From the NCBI GenBank assembly GCA_013399855.1, contig VXAY01000126.1, positions 186,885 through 250,884 on the forward strand: DNA of 64,000 bases, in the 5' to 3' direction. The position numbers and the translations under genes were made by a program. The notes beneath the pieces were generated by a model, which saw nothing but the letters and a program-made list of their open reading frames with translations, made no database searches and was not told where the DNA came from. This DNA comes from Oxyruncus cristatus. Taxonomy: Eukaryota; Chordata; Aves; Passeriformes; Cotingidae. Below, piece by piece: positions 34,601 through 47,252 of this stretch (its first letter is position 1; each line of letters opens with the position of its first letter).

Positions 34601-37289
34601 TGAAACAATTTTGTGTAGATAATCCATGTATTACTAGGAGTTTTGATAGAAATTTGTTGGATTTTGTCTGACCTGATTAAAAGGTGTCATCTTGGCATCA
34701 TCATGTGAATAAAAACCAAAGAAAAAGAAGGCCACAGAAGGAAAAAAAGTAAATTGAGTGATTTAAAACGTCTAAAATTATTGCACTTAATTCTTTTTAA
34801 TTTATTATTTCCATTCAAAATTAAGTTTTATTTATATTTGTGGGAAATTTCCTTCTCTACAAAGTTAATTTGATTCAATCACTCTGGTTAGGTCTGTGGT
34901 AACATACCACACTGTTCTGATATTCTCTTCTTTTTCCAATCATGTAAATTTTGTGTTTTCCACAGAGCACCTATGGCCCAATAAATCCATCCATATGCCT
35001 AGCAGCTCCCCAGGACTTTTTTGCATCTGACCCTTCTAAAAACATACTTTGTCTCAAGAAAGTTTTCATAGTTGTTGTAAGTTGTCAACTTTCTGGACTA
35101 ATTAATTCTGAGGGTATTTTACTTAAGAGACTGTATGTTTTTCAACCTTTATGGAGTGCTAGAGCTCTGACTCTTAAGCTGTAAGTAGTAACAAAAGAAA
35201 AGAACTTCATAGTTAATGCAGAGCATGTAAAAACTTTTCCTGCTACTCATAGAAACTCTCTCCTTTTCTAGCACATAGCAAGCAAAAATATATTTGATCA
35301 AGCTCTGATTTGAAATGCCACAAGTTAGGCATCTGAATCCATATCTGGGCACACACTGGTGGTTGCTCCCTTCAAACTGATGACTACCTGCAGCTGCCAC
35401 TGCGGCCGTGATTTGGAGAATCCAGCGGTTGTCTTTGCTCTTGATGGCTGACAGCTTCTAACAAGGAGTTTAACTAGAGATCTGAATGCATAATTTGAGC
35501 ATATCAGGTTTTAACACCCTAGACATACCTTAGCAGACCTGATTTAACAGATAAAAACACAAGCCTTTAGTGGAAGCTCTATCTGGACAGGGGCTGTTCT
35601 GCGCCTGAGACTTTGTATTGCACACGTTTTTGAAATACACAAACCCAAAGACAGGAAATAAATTGCTTGTGTTGCTGCCCAGCAAACACAGAGAGAAGAA
35701 GGATGCTTGTGTTACAGAGTGTGTTGCTCTACATCTTCAGGATTGTTTCTGCAGTTGCTGTGAAGCTGCTAATAAATCATCGTCAGTGTGACAGCCTGCG
35801 GCTTGGGCTGGCAGTGATGGTAGAATTAGTTATGTGTTCTAACATCGCTCTCCTCTCTTTTTTTACCTACATAAATGTGGAATCTGGAGAAGGGAGGAAC
35901 ATAGGGCACCAGTATAAGATTTTCTCTGTTATTGGTTTCCTAGAGATTGCTTTAGTCTTTACAGCTGCTAAAAACTTTTTCTACATCTGTGTCAAGAAAG
36001 TGGTCACACTATTCTGAATATTAAAAATTTATCTTACAGAAGTTGCATTATTTTCTGGTAAAAATCCCTAATATACTTTCCTGGGCAGCTGAGGTGTGAA
36101 AAGTAAAATGTATCATAAGGGCAGTAGAAAAGGGTGGAAAAGCAAAACTCTGGTGATTTTAACTATAAGAAGAACAAAACAAAAAGAAATAAAAAAGATT
36201 ACTCACCTATCTCAGGACAAAATGACTCAAAGATAGTAATGGAACAAATACTACTAAGAGGCATGGTCGTGCCTGCCTGAATATAGAAAGACACGGTGCT
36301 ACCACATTAATGGTTTCTGTAAATGTGTTTTGAATGTCATTAGTGTCTTCTTTCCCATGCCATTTTATGCACTGTGGTTGAATACAGTTAGGGGAGTAAC
36401 ACTGCTGACATTTCTGAGAATCTCAGGTGAGCACCAGTTAAACACTTACCAGAATATTACATGACATTAGAACACTGGGGTGTTTTCCCAGGGTTTTAAT
36501 CCGCACTTCGTTTGTTTTCTGCATACCTAAAGACTGGATGCTTTCAGAGTGCTCTTATTAGAAAATCACAGCTCTTAACCTTATTTGCCAGCTGTGTTTC
36601 AGCAAACAACCAACCTTTGCTGAAATTATGAAGTAAATGAACAGTGAACAGAATTAGAGATGATCCAGAGGGTCAAAAAGAAATGTGAAAGTAAAATGCG
36701 TTGACAGAATGAGCTACAATGGGAATGCTGCAGTCCAGCTTTCCTGTAATGCTGGCCTGGAGCAAAAGCAGAGCAAAAGCATAGTAAAAGACATTGGGGT
36801 TGGGGTTTTTGTTTGGGATTTTTTTTTTTTTAAAGTCTGTTTTAACAGACTATACTGCATTTCTTGATTTTATCAGAGACGTAGAGCAGAAGGTGAAATT
36901 ACTTAAATATTTCACTGAGTCGTTCAGTGTCAAAAGTGTTGTTCTGCTGTAAAAGGAATAATAAAAAGGGGACATGATTTGTGAGATGAAAGTTAGAGAA
37001 CTCCTTTGTATTTTTGATAGTGTATATATATAATAGTAGAATGGAAAATCATCAGTTGCAGTGCAGAAATCCATATGTCTTGCAATTACTAGATTAGAAG
37101 AAAACCAAACCAACCAACCAAAAAAAACAAACGAAAAAACAACCCCCAACCAACTAATCAAAACTATATATAAAATTATACATGATCTGCTGAGAACTAC
37201 CAGTGTGCCCAGTTTGTGTGTATGCAATGTCCGTTGAGTGGTTATGTTCTTGGCCAACCATGAAGAACAGTAGTTGTGTGTTCGGCAAA

Positions 37290-37820
37290 TTTTCATAGCA
37301 TTGCACAGTACCTGAGTTTGGAAGGGGCCTTTGGAGGTCATGTGGTCAACCTCCTTGCTCAAAGCAGGGCCAGCTTTGCAGTTAAATCCACCTTTGAGTG
37401 ACTGCTGAGTGTTTACCAGGCTGGAGATTTGGCAGCCTCTCTGGGCAGCCTGCTCCAGCACATGATCATCCTCACAGTTAAACTTCTGTTCTTTGTGTCA
37501 AATAGGATTTTCCTTTGGTACAGCCTATATTAATTGCCTTTTTTCTAAGTAATATTTGGGATGCGTCTGGCTCTGTCTTCTCTCCAGCTACTACTTAAGT
37601 GGCTGAAGATGGCAATTAGATCCCTCCTTCTCCTCTTCCAGCTAAGTGAACTGAATTCCATCAGGTTCTCATGTGCTTGAGAACCATACTCACTTTGGTG
37701 AACCTTTGCTGAACTCACTCCAGTTTGTCACTGTTTTTCTTGTACTGGGGAGCTCAGAAGTAGATATACTACTCCATTTTTTTCCAGTGTCCTGTGCTGA
37801 AACTTCCATTTAACTCCAAA
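37290..37820 (-). mobile_element. CR1 LINE fragment, 3' region, old
   Basis: On the + strand it reads TTTGGAAGGGGCCTTTGGAG, then GGCAGCCTCTCTGGGCAGCC, TCTCCAGCTACTACTTAAGT and TTCTTGTACTGGGGAGCTCAG, which is the reverse complement of the CR1 ORF2 C-terminus and 3' end. It is more diverged than the + strand copies, so I infer that it is older. The 203-codon open frame at 36850-37461 on this strand starts inside it and is not a gene. Confidence 0.85.
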
Positions 37821-40246
37821 ACAACTGGAAAATTTTGCTGAATTTCCAACATATAAAGAGTGTATACCATTGATATATTATCTGCCAGTAGGATTTATAA
37901 ACTGAAAGAGGCTGGTTGATGGTAAGAGCTAAAAATGTTCTACCTACTCATTTGAAGATACAGTCAGAAAACTGAATGAAAACTTGTGGTTGAAGAAAAG
38001 TCATGTTGGTGGCAGGGCCACACTGACTCAGTCAGACTGTATTCATTCCAAATTTTCAAGTTGCAGGTTGTTCTCAAAAACACATCTATTATAAGAAGTT
38101 TGTACTGAGGAAAGTCTAAATTATTCTTCTTGTAGAAGGATAGTCATGCCAATGTGCTCACCTTTCAGAGTCATGCCTTCTTGAATCTTTTGCTAGTAAG
38201 GTGTTCTACCTGTTCTTTATCACTCCTGTGTCTATACTGTGGCATTTCCATAATGAAGGCTGTCAGGCAGCTTTTGTTGCTCTCTGAATTAAAATTTAAA
38301 AGCGTATTTCCAAGCCAATCTAATGGCAACCTAAGACCACAGTTGTTGACCTAATTAATGCAACGTCCATACTGAAAGGTTTGAGCAAAAAAAGAGCTAA
38401 TGACCTCTCAAGATATGGTCCACCTGTAAACTTCTGTCTAATCCCCTATTATCCCCTCGTCTTAAAAAAAAAAAAAAGGAAACTGGAAGGAGTTTCAAGA
38501 AAGTTGCTAAATTTGTTGTATGAAAACTTTGATAGAGAGATAAAGTAAAATATAGAGAACTTCTAGAAGAATTTTAGCTGAATTAAGAAAATTTGTAAGT
38601 GGAGTATCTCTGCAAAAAGCATGTTTTAACTGTTGGGAATGGTAGCTCAAAACTGATCATATCTGCCATACTCAAGCCTAACAACCATCTACGTGGTGTC
38701 CTTAGGAATACCTAAAGGATGATTAGCATGTGAATATCCTTGTCCAGTATCTTCTGTGCAATTCAGTGGTAAGTCTTCTGCCAGAAAGCCCTTGAAGGAA
38801 AGGGTTCATATTGGGAATCTCTTCACAGAGACTTTTGTTAAACTATCACTTATACAAGTGATTACACATCAGATATACTAATGTCCTTTTAGAATTCAGC
38901 TGACAACTGTGCAGTGCAGTGTTGGTGATGCTAGCTGGCTTCAGTCAGCCTTCCAGTGCACAATAAAGCACATGTGCACACCTAGGCATCTTTAAACGTT
39001 TGAAACATGTCGTGTTTATAACATGGCCACCTGCTAGAAAAAAAAAATTAGTGCAACATTTTGGTCATTTTTGTGTTTCATAGACACAGCGTGACAGACT
39101 ATACAGGATATTGGGAGTTCAGTAATATTACCCTGAAAATGCAGGTGCCTGGCTATATGTGTTAAACATCACAGCAAACCAATATCTGAGATGCCATTTG
39201 GAACATAAATAGTGTCATTTGACCTCTTCCTTGAAATTTGTGTCTATGAAAACAGGCATTAAACAAATGCTTTCAGTTTCTTCTTCATTCTTTGATCATT
39301 GAAGTAATGGTGTAAATGTCTCTAGTAAATCACAGTACTGTGAAGACTGCACAGCAAATTCTCAGTGCCATTTGAATAAAGATTTTGGACTGTGATTTGC
39401 TCTGTCTTTTTTATCTGGCAACACTAGGGACCAAATCCTCTGTGCTTCTTTATTGTGCTGTTCCAGAATATATCAATTTTACAAGCTTAAATTCCCATAT
39501 TGTGGTGGCATGGGGGCCTTCCACATTTCTCATTAACGCTACTTTACACATTCCACATGCCAGAAGCATGAATAAGTTTGGTATAAATATTGAGAACAGA
39601 ATATTCTGAGCTGTGAAAGCATCTGAATACATAATAGGGGGCTACTGAAGTCAGCAAGAGTTAAATACGTGCTTAAGAGCTAACCAAGAAAATATTTGTC
39701 CTTGCTGAACTGGGAGTCCTTTGGTAAAAGGAATAGATTATACCCAATCCTCTGAGAATATTTCTTCATGATATAATACTCCTTGCTTTGAAGAAATAAG
39801 ATGTAAGATACAGCTTCAGTGCCTCACAGACTCCTTCTAAGGCATATATATGTCTATCTTTAAAGCAAAAGCTATCCTTTTCAGATTTAATGAGCTTACC
39901 AATGGCTGAAGTAACAAAATGAGGAAAGAAGAAAAAGACTGAAATTATATTTTTTTACCATCAATTGATAAAAATCCTGATTTCCTCCTTATTTTTCCTA
40001 TATTTTCCTAGAATTTATTTTAATGTTATAAAAATATGAATATTGCCTCTTTCATGAGTTTATCATTAATGCACTGTGTTACAGTCTACATTTCTAAGTA
40101 GAAAACAGTTCCCAAAATGTTAAGTATGAGTTTAAAGTCTGTGCAATAGATTCTTTACATCTCAGGTTAAAATAAGATTAAGTAATCTTCATTTGCAAAC
40201 ATATGATGTTTATCAAAATCTTGATTAGAATATTGCTTTGTTCTGA

Positions 40247-40260
40247 CCACTAGGTGGTGC
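40247..40260 (+). promoter_or_regulatory. CTCF-like motif upstream of the calmodulin-binding exon
   Basis: CCACTAGGTGGTGC fits the CTCF core CCASYAGRKGGCRS at all but one position (T for C). It lies 73 bp before the acceptor AG of the exon at 40333. Motif match only; binding is not shown. Confidence 0.35.
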
Positions 40261-40332
40261 AAATGCCTGCAAGTATCTGTGTCTGCATGGGAATGTAATA
40301 ACGGTTATAAATACTATTTTTCTGATCAACAG

Positions 40333-40488
40333 ATATTTCCTGGACTGATTCTCTCAGACATTAAGCCTGCCAAAAGAATGAAGTTCAAGACAGTCTGCTA
40401 TCTGCTTGTTCAGCTCATGCACTGTCGGAAGATGTTCAAAGCAGAGATCCCTTTCTCCAATGTCATGACGTGTGAGGATGATGATAAG
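40333..40488 (+). CDS. ADCY1: ADCY1 exon (probably exon 7): C1b calmodulin-binding region
   Basis: This 156-bp exon is phase 0 at both ends (acceptor CTGATCAACAG, donor GTAATC) and encodes about residues 486-537. It carries the basic, amphipathic stretch KPAKRMKFKTVCYLLVQ followed by HCRKMFK. In mammalian type 1 cyclase this segment (about 495-522) binds Ca2+/calmodulin, and Phe503 and Lys504 were shown to be needed for stimulation; both are present here as the FK of MKFKTV. The exon therefore gives the enzyme its Ca2+ dependence. It ends in the acidic CEDDDK. Because it is a multiple of three, skipping it would keep the frame but remove the calmodulin site. Two CTCF-like motifs flank it. Confidence 0.97.
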
Positions 40489-43400
40489 GTAATCCATGTG
40501 GGCCATGTGCACTGTTTGGGCATTAGTTCCAGGACTGCATTAAGCAGACTTCCTTTGAGAACATAAGAGTGATGTTATCAACTGATAGAGAAGTTTCTGG
40601 TGTTCCTGCTGGAGCTGAAGCTAGAATTATTTAATGCTCATTGTAGAAACAAAACTTAAAAAGGCCTCAAATTTGAAGCTCCTCTTTGAAAAGTAGAGGT
40701 GGCTTATGTAGTTTATATTAAGGGCTTCCTTCACAGAAATTAGTTTCTGAGGCTTTTTCCATCATTTTAAAGAGATATTATTTTGCATCTTTTGTCCATC
40801 ACAGTCTGAAGCTGTTGATGGCAAATACAAAACAATAGAATAATTTTATATTTCTAGATGGTTCTCTAAAAAATGAAAGGCAACTGATTATCCAAAAACC
40901 CTCTTAGTCCCTAATACAAATTCTAACCATGGAAGTTCCTAATACAAATACAAATTCTGCTTTCTTGGATGGCTTGTAATGCCATAAATCAAAATTACTT
41001 TGCATATTAGTAGCCTGGTTTACTTCCTTTTCTGTACATGAATCTACCCAGAACTTTATGAAAAAAAACCCTGCAGTTGCTCGTTCCTTTTTCTTAGCCA
41101 GCAGGTGGCAATATTACATAGTCACTCCACCAGTGAGTGGTGGTATGATGTGCATTGGAAGCAGTAATTCAGCTTGACTGATTGCTCCACATTATTAAGA
41201 GGGGGAGGGTTGTTTGTTTGGGTTTTTTTTTGTTGTTGTTATTTTTGTTTAATAATGTACATTTATTGAAGATTCAGTCTAAATTTTATTTTCAGAAAGC
41301 ATTTGAAATTTCATATTTTGGGTTTTAAGTGTGCTTATGTTTCTTCTGCAGGAAAAGGGCAGAAAAGTTTGTTAGTATCTTTAAAACACAGTTTCAATGA
41401 AGACTTTCAGAAACTCCAGATTTTATTTTGAAACTGGCCACGTACAAGGCCTTCCAATTGTGAATTAGTGCTGTCTTTGACTATTTAAAAAAAGGAACCC
41501 ACACATTCGTTGAAGCATATGCAATACTTTGCATTGTGTCTTGTGTAAATGTATGTATAATTTGGTAATATACACAGAAAATACCCATATGGGTTTGCTA
41601 GAGATCTGACGAAAATTTTTGCATCTCAGAACATTTGCAGTGAAGTTCTACAATGCTGTTATTAACTGAAGTGACTGTTCTGAGCTTTTGTAACTTTTAT
41701 GTAACACTTATCACACATTTATATTATATGATATTAGTATAAATACACTGTGTTGCAGTGCAGGGTTTCTTCAGAGCTTTCAGTCCTCAAATCATGTAAA
41801 TCATGTAAAACAAGTGGGGCTTTAAAGGCCTTGAAGCCAGTGCATTTCTGAGAAATATAAATACTGGCTTGATCACATATAAGACAATGTAAGTCTACTG
41901 TATGAAATAATAACAGAGATAAAAATAAGAGACACAGAGGAAATCATTATATGTAAGAAACAGCTATTTTGATTAAGAGCAGGAACTTTAACCCTATTTC
42001 AAAATGGCAGAATAGATAATATAATTTATTCCATATATCAGAATAACACCCGTCATCTACCTTCCTTCCAGGTTTTAAAGCAAAGAAACATTCCTCTTAG
42101 ATGCTATTTTGTTCACCCCGTTGTTATACAATAGGCTTAAATTTGAATTGTAAAAAATCCGCGAAGATGTATTTTCTGCTGCACCTTATGCAATACATAT
42201 GGTAACTAATTATTGTTTATGTAGAGTAAAATTGTGTATTCCGGACAATATTCTTGAAAGCACTCAGTTTCTCTGCAAACGAGTGGGACAAATGTTTTCT
42301 GCAAGAGAACAAATTTATCTCTTTAGAAACATTGAGAATAGTTGTTTGGCTGGCAATTTAAGATTTCAGTTATTCCTAACTGTACCCAGAAGATCAGAAC
42401 TGAAAGCTCTAGTCCATGTAAGTCCCCTAGATAATTTTTCATGTTGAAGCAATTAGTTCTTACACCACAGACAATTTACCAAGTAATGGGATCTGATAGT
42501 TTGAAGAAAAATGTTTCAAGTAGCCTCATAATTGTTTAGAGCTGGTGTAACCTCCTCTCTACATTCAATGACAGCAAAGCAAGACCTGGAAAGCTATTTT
42601 GTCTTTGCTAAGGTCCATTTTTCTTTATGATCAGAAAGCTAACATGTCAGTCAGTAAATAAGCCTTCCAACTGTTCATACATATTCAGGTGCAATATCCG
42701 TATAACTTACGCTATGTAAGCTGATGAACTGCTGTACTCCACAATTTGTTTACTGATGAGGATCTCATAAGAACTTCTTGTGGAATAAGACAGGAAATGG
42801 CCCTTCCTGCAGGATTACTTAATTAGCAATCACCGCCTTTTTTTACTATCTGGTTTAAAAGGATATTTTGTAGTAAACTAACCTTTACAGAGTGGCTTAA
42901 GTACTGACTGCTCGTAAGAGAGAAATTTTGTTTGCTTCTTTAACTTCTTGCTGACAGACTCTACTAATTATATCCTAAGCAGACTTGTCATTCCATAATG
43001 TTTTGAATTGTCTTGAACTCCTCAGACGTTAGATAAAAAAATATTCCTTTAACTTCACAGAAATAGTAGAACTTGCCCAAGCTTGGTTGTCAGAACTTTT
43101 CTGGGAAGTCAGGCTTGATCCCTGTTTATTCATACTAGTACAGATCTAGCCATAATGGTTTAAAGTGCGCTGAACTGATGGTTGCCACCAGTGTGGCTGA
43201 GATGCTGCTCACTGTCTCCTGAGTGCTCTCTGTGAAAAAGCTTGTCTAAAATCCCTTTCAGATATGCTCTGTGATAAATCTTTTCCACTGAAAGGGACTA
43301 TGAGGGATCATCTTGACCGTCATGCTACCTCAGCCATGAAGGCACAGGTTAGCTCTGATAGTTTATTGGATTGCTCCATCTGGATCTGCAAGTGCACATG

Positions 43401-43959
43401 AGGCATACTCAAGAGGTCTTAACAGAAAGCCACTTGGGTGAGTTAAAGATAGGAACACTTGAGACTTCAGACCCTCTGAAATCACACATGGTCATTGTGT
43501 AAGTGGTTAAGGAAAATTATCTTTTCAAAATATGCATTGCTACCTAGACAGTCAGACTTCTCTTGTGCCATGAAGAGCCTGATTACATTGTCTTCAAGAT
43601 GTCCAGAGCTTCATGCCTTCCCTCAAGAAAAAAAAAGGGCAAGATAAAGTCACACTGATTGGGAACAAACTGATTATTTCCTCAGTGGAAGAGAAGTGTC
43701 AGGGCAGTGCGTGAAGAGAATTTCTGGATTAAAATCCTGGAATGCAGTGGCGGGGGGGCTCTCATTGGTTTGGATGAAATCAGGATTTCGGCTAAGGAGT
43801 TTTTACAAGATGGCATTTGCATGGAGATAAGATCTGCCTTTTGTAGTTGCTCTGTTTAATGAACTCCTCATCCTGGCTGTGATCTTGAGGTAATACAAAC
43901 AGCAATGAAAAATTTCAATGCTAATAAAATCTGTGTTTCTTCCTTCATCTGTTCCACAG
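40489..43959 (+). other. ADCY1 intron, 3,471 bp
   Basis: Holds a second CTCF-like motif at 41098-41111, a G/T-rich tract at 41203-41250, a two-unit AAATCATGT repeat at 41787-41810 and a G8 run near 43751. No interspersed element recognised. Confidence 0.75.
41098..41111 (+). promoter_or_regulatory. CTCF-like motif downstream of the calmodulin-binding exon
   Basis: CCAGCAGGTGGCAA fits the CTCF core at 13 of 14 positions, in the same orientation as the motif at 40247. Motif match only. Confidence 0.4.
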
Positions 43960-44154
43960 AGGAGAGCATTAAGGACAGCCTCTGAAAAACTCAGGAATCG
44001 TTCCTCTTTTTCTACCAACGTTGTATACAACACTCCAGGAACTCGAGTAAACAGATACATCAGCCGCTTGATAGAGGCCCGGCAAACTGAGTCTGAGATG
44101 GCTGACCTGAACTTCTTTACCCTGAAGTATAAGCAAATTGAGCGTGAAAATAAA
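43960..44154 (+). CDS. ADCY1: ADCY1 exon (probably exon 8): C1b with CaM kinase IV sites
   Basis: This 195-bp exon is phase 0 at both ends (acceptor TCTGTTCCACAG, donor GTAAGG) and encodes about residues 538-602. It begins RRALRTASEKLRNRSSFSTN and runs through RVNRYISRLIEARQTESEMADLNF in two parts to KYKQIERENK. Known biology: CaM kinase IV inhibits type 1 cyclase by phosphorylating Ser545 and Ser552; the serines in RTAS and RNRSS fall exactly at these positions in this sequence. The C-terminal part is the linker that leads into the seventh membrane helix. From memory, the last residues differ slightly from human (IERENK versus VEREQK). Confidence 0.97.
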
Positions 44155-45595
44155 GTAAGGGAGCTTTAAATTATTTAATTTATTTAAAAAATTTATCAAA
44201 TTTATTTTTAAAAATTATTTAAATTATTTTTACTGATTTTGCTGACACAAGCCAACTAGCATTGGGGTTTTGCTTGTTTTTATACAATATTTAAATTCTA
44301 CTTGCTATCTTTAAATGCTTCACTGGACTGTCTCTCAGTTAAGAGGGAGATATTATCTCTACCTTCTATCAAAACACTTGAAGGGGATAAAAAGAAAGAT
44401 CAGTATCATCCTACTTACCAAGATGCTATTCCATAATGTTACATATCCTGTGTTTTCGTCTTTCTTTTGCTTATTCAAACTTCATGACCTGTGTCCCCCT
44501 TTTAATGCTGTCTCACAGCAAAGTGGCTGCCTACTAAGTCATGTGCTCTGGAGAGGTGTTAAGGACAGGAGAATGCTTCCCTCTGCATATGTAGCCTGAT
44601 AACTATTGATCCCATCAGTTCTAGAAAATACAAAAAAACCCCCCTTAAATCTCTGGGCAAGGTTGTGGTCTTGCAGCAATGTGACTGGGCTGAAAACAGT
44701 TGATTAACTCCAGACTTATAACTATACATATAAGCTAACAGTTGTTCCTACCTTGGTTTTGTTTGTAAATACAAATTGTTTGTATTTTATGTAAATAAAT
44801 ACAAACAATGTTTTTTGTGTTTTTTAAAAAGCAAAAGTGTTATGGTTTTGGATTAATTTGGCAGTAGCATTTAATGTCCTACTGTAAGTCACTTTATAGA
44901 CTAAGATTTACTGTCTCTACTGTTTCAACTCAGAAGGCTGTGTGCCATATTGGATCCCATTTTTTAAGGTTTTGAGCATAAATTTTGATTTGAATTTTCC
45001 AGAGTAATTTATTATTCAAGTGTAACTGTTCTCTTTCAAAATAAGGAAGTCTTTTGATGTAAATGAGATTGGACTTTGGATCTTTCTGAGAAAACACATA
45101 AGTGTTTCTACCCCTAGAAAGTGTTATCTTGTGAAGCGTGTAGCTTAGTGGATTTGGAGACAGTAGCTGCTCAAAACTGAACCCATGCATTAGTGTCCTG
45201 TCCTGAGCAGCTGAGGTGACAGGACTTCTTGAAGGCAGCACCAAGGGGTGTTTAGCCTTATTTCGTGATGAGTAAGTAGAGAAGAGGAAGTGCCACCTCT
45301 TTCTGGTTCAAAATGGCTGAATTTTTTTTCTCCAAAAGATAAACTTATATCTGAACCTAACCCAGTTTTGACTAGTTACAGGGTAAAACAGAAGTCTGTC
45401 AACGAAAATGTTGTGTAGACTTGCCTCATCTGTTTTTTTCATGTGAATTAAGCCATGATTTTATGTATGTTTTTAAACTAAATAGGAGCTTGTTTTATTT
45501 TAGGCTACAGTTTTTTCTTACTAAGAATGGACAAGTGTGGCTGACTAGCTGTATATAAAATAACTACTGTCTTAATTTCTTCCTTTCTTTAACAG
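44155..45595 (+). other. ADCY1 intron, 1,441 bp
   Basis: Begins with a very AT-rich block (44160-44240) made of ATTTAAAT-type words, largely self-complementary. Nothing else recognised. Confidence 0.75.
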
Positions 45596-45693
45596 TACCA
45601 CCAGCTTCAAGACGAGTACTTCACCAGTGCTGTAGTTCTCTCACTAATTCTAGCTGCCTTATTTGGCCTTGTCTACCTTCTAATAATACCACA
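45596..45693 (+). CDS. ADCY1: ADCY1 exon (probably exon 9): membrane helix 7
   Basis: This 98-bp exon enters in phase 0 after CCTTTCTTTAACAG and leaves with two bases of a glutamine codon before GTAAGT. It encodes about residues 603-634: a short polar lead (YHQLQDEYFTS) and then an uninterrupted hydrophobic run AVVLSLILAALFGLVYLL, the first helix of the second membrane domain. It follows the C1b exon after a short intron of 1,441 bp. Confidence 0.96.
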
Positions 45694-46080
45694 GTAAGTT
45701 TCTGTCTTTTGCTATTATAAATCAAAGTGGAACATCTTCAGACATCCCGCACAAATCAAAACATTAAAGTCTTTGGAACGGGAATGAGCACCAAAGCTGG
45801 CATCTTCTAATATAGGAGATTCTCTGCTGGTATGTTCTAAATCTAATCTCTTTCCATATATTTGTCCAAAGGAGACACTTTGCACTATCTTTTTTTTTTT
45901 TTCTTTTTTTTTTTGGTAGAAGGATGCACTTAGACGGAAAAAACACATTTCAGTGTTTATTTAAACTTTCCATGTTTATTTCTAACTTATTTAAAGCATT
46001 TTTGGTCAACAAACAAAGGTGTTACAACAGCTTTTTTAAATCTGTTTAAATCTGGATGAGGTACTTCAGGTATTCATAGA

Positions 46081-46104
46081 NAGCATAGCAACATAGCAAC
46101 ATAG
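46081..46104. repeat. Short tandem repeat with one undetermined base
   Basis: GCATAGCAACATAGCAACATAG has an 8-bp unit; the base at 46081 is N, so read evidence was probably ambiguous here. Confidence 0.8.
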
Positions 46105-47235
46105 ATAAAACTATACGGATTTTAATGGAAACTAAGTACTGAAGTATCTATCTAGCTTTTCAACACAAATTTATAGCCTGCATTGAGGTTTTTGGTACCA
46201 ATGCTATCACTTCATAAACTGCCTAGTGGATAGTTTGGCCATGCATCCATAACTTGCAGTCAGACCTTGACTGCACTAAAGCAGATAAAACCAAAATGCT
46301 CATGATGTATTTGGGGGCTTTTTTATGCCTATTGTTGAGTGATACAGTTTAGTGATTACTTCAGATTTTGCCAATTCTATGTGTTGCTTACTAAACAAAA
46401 AATAATTAAACTTCACTGTCAAATCTAGAGGTTATTATAAGTAGATAGAATTGTGCTTAGTAACAATCTTTTTTATATTAGAATATCAAAACATTAAAAA
46501 TAAACTTTACTCACTTTTACTAATTATTACAATTTCAGTGGGAATAGAACTGGCCACAGGTAACAAAAATCCCATTTAAAATTCTGTTTTTTTCTATTCA
46601 CAAATCCCCAGTCAGGGTAATAGTTTTATGTTCTATTATTTCTAATTGAAAGAAACACGTTTTTTAAAACTCAATAATAATAATAGTTGTATAATACCTT
46701 TCTTCTGAAGAATTCAAAGTCACTGACAAAAATCATCACTTACGTCATCATTTCCAGAATAACAACTCTGCTGACTAATTGGAACATAATTAAGAAGTCT
46801 TTCACCTTCTTCTGCAGTAAACCACAGCTGCAGTACATGGCAATTTTGAACATGGAGAAACAAATGAAAAAAAAGATAGAATGAATTTCCAAGAATCATA
46901 TGGTAACCTTTCCAAAAAATACTGTCACTTAAAAAACAGCTGGACAGAGATTCAGTTTAAGCTCTAATCTGACAGATACACAAGCTCCAGCAGAATATCA
47001 CCACTGAAGGTTATGAAGATGGACTGGGTTAGTTAAGAAAGCCATCCACTGAATGCTCCTGAGTTCTTTCTTCCAGTGTCTGTTATTCTAGCTAAATTAC
47101 TAGTCTTCCTGGGCTCTTCCCTCACTGTGATACATATGCAACCATGAGCTAAATTAAAACTTTGGAAATATAGGAAACTTTCCCCTCTCCCCAGAACTTG
47201 GAGCTTTGGGTTGCTCTTTATATTGCCAAACTAGT

Positions 47236-47252
47236 TATATATATATATATAT
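47236..47252. repeat. (TA)n microsatellite
   Basis: Seventeen bases of alternating T and A. Confidence 0.85.

Larger units (their letters stand above)
28132..40332 (+). other. ADCY1 intron, 12,201 bp
   Basis: Holds a 48-bp tandem duplication (28811-28908), a CR1 fragment on the + strand (30680-31671) followed by a TTA repeat, a CR1 fragment on the - strand (about 37290-37820), a poly-A at 30328-30341, an A/C-rich tract at 37101-37155 and a poly-A at 38463-38477. A CTCF-like motif lies 73 bp before the exon at its end. The remaining sequence shows nothing that I recognise. Confidence 0.8.

Noticed and set aside
35667..36017. 116-codon hydrophobic open frame on the + strand
   Set aside because: Hydrophobic codons are expected from T-rich DNA; I see no family similarity, no promoter and no splice sites that would join it to ADCY1.
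36850..37461. 203-codon open frame on the - strand, the longest in the window
   Set aside because: Its start lies inside an antisense CR1 3' fragment and the rest is AT-rich intron with no recognisable domain; no start-site or splice context supports a gene.
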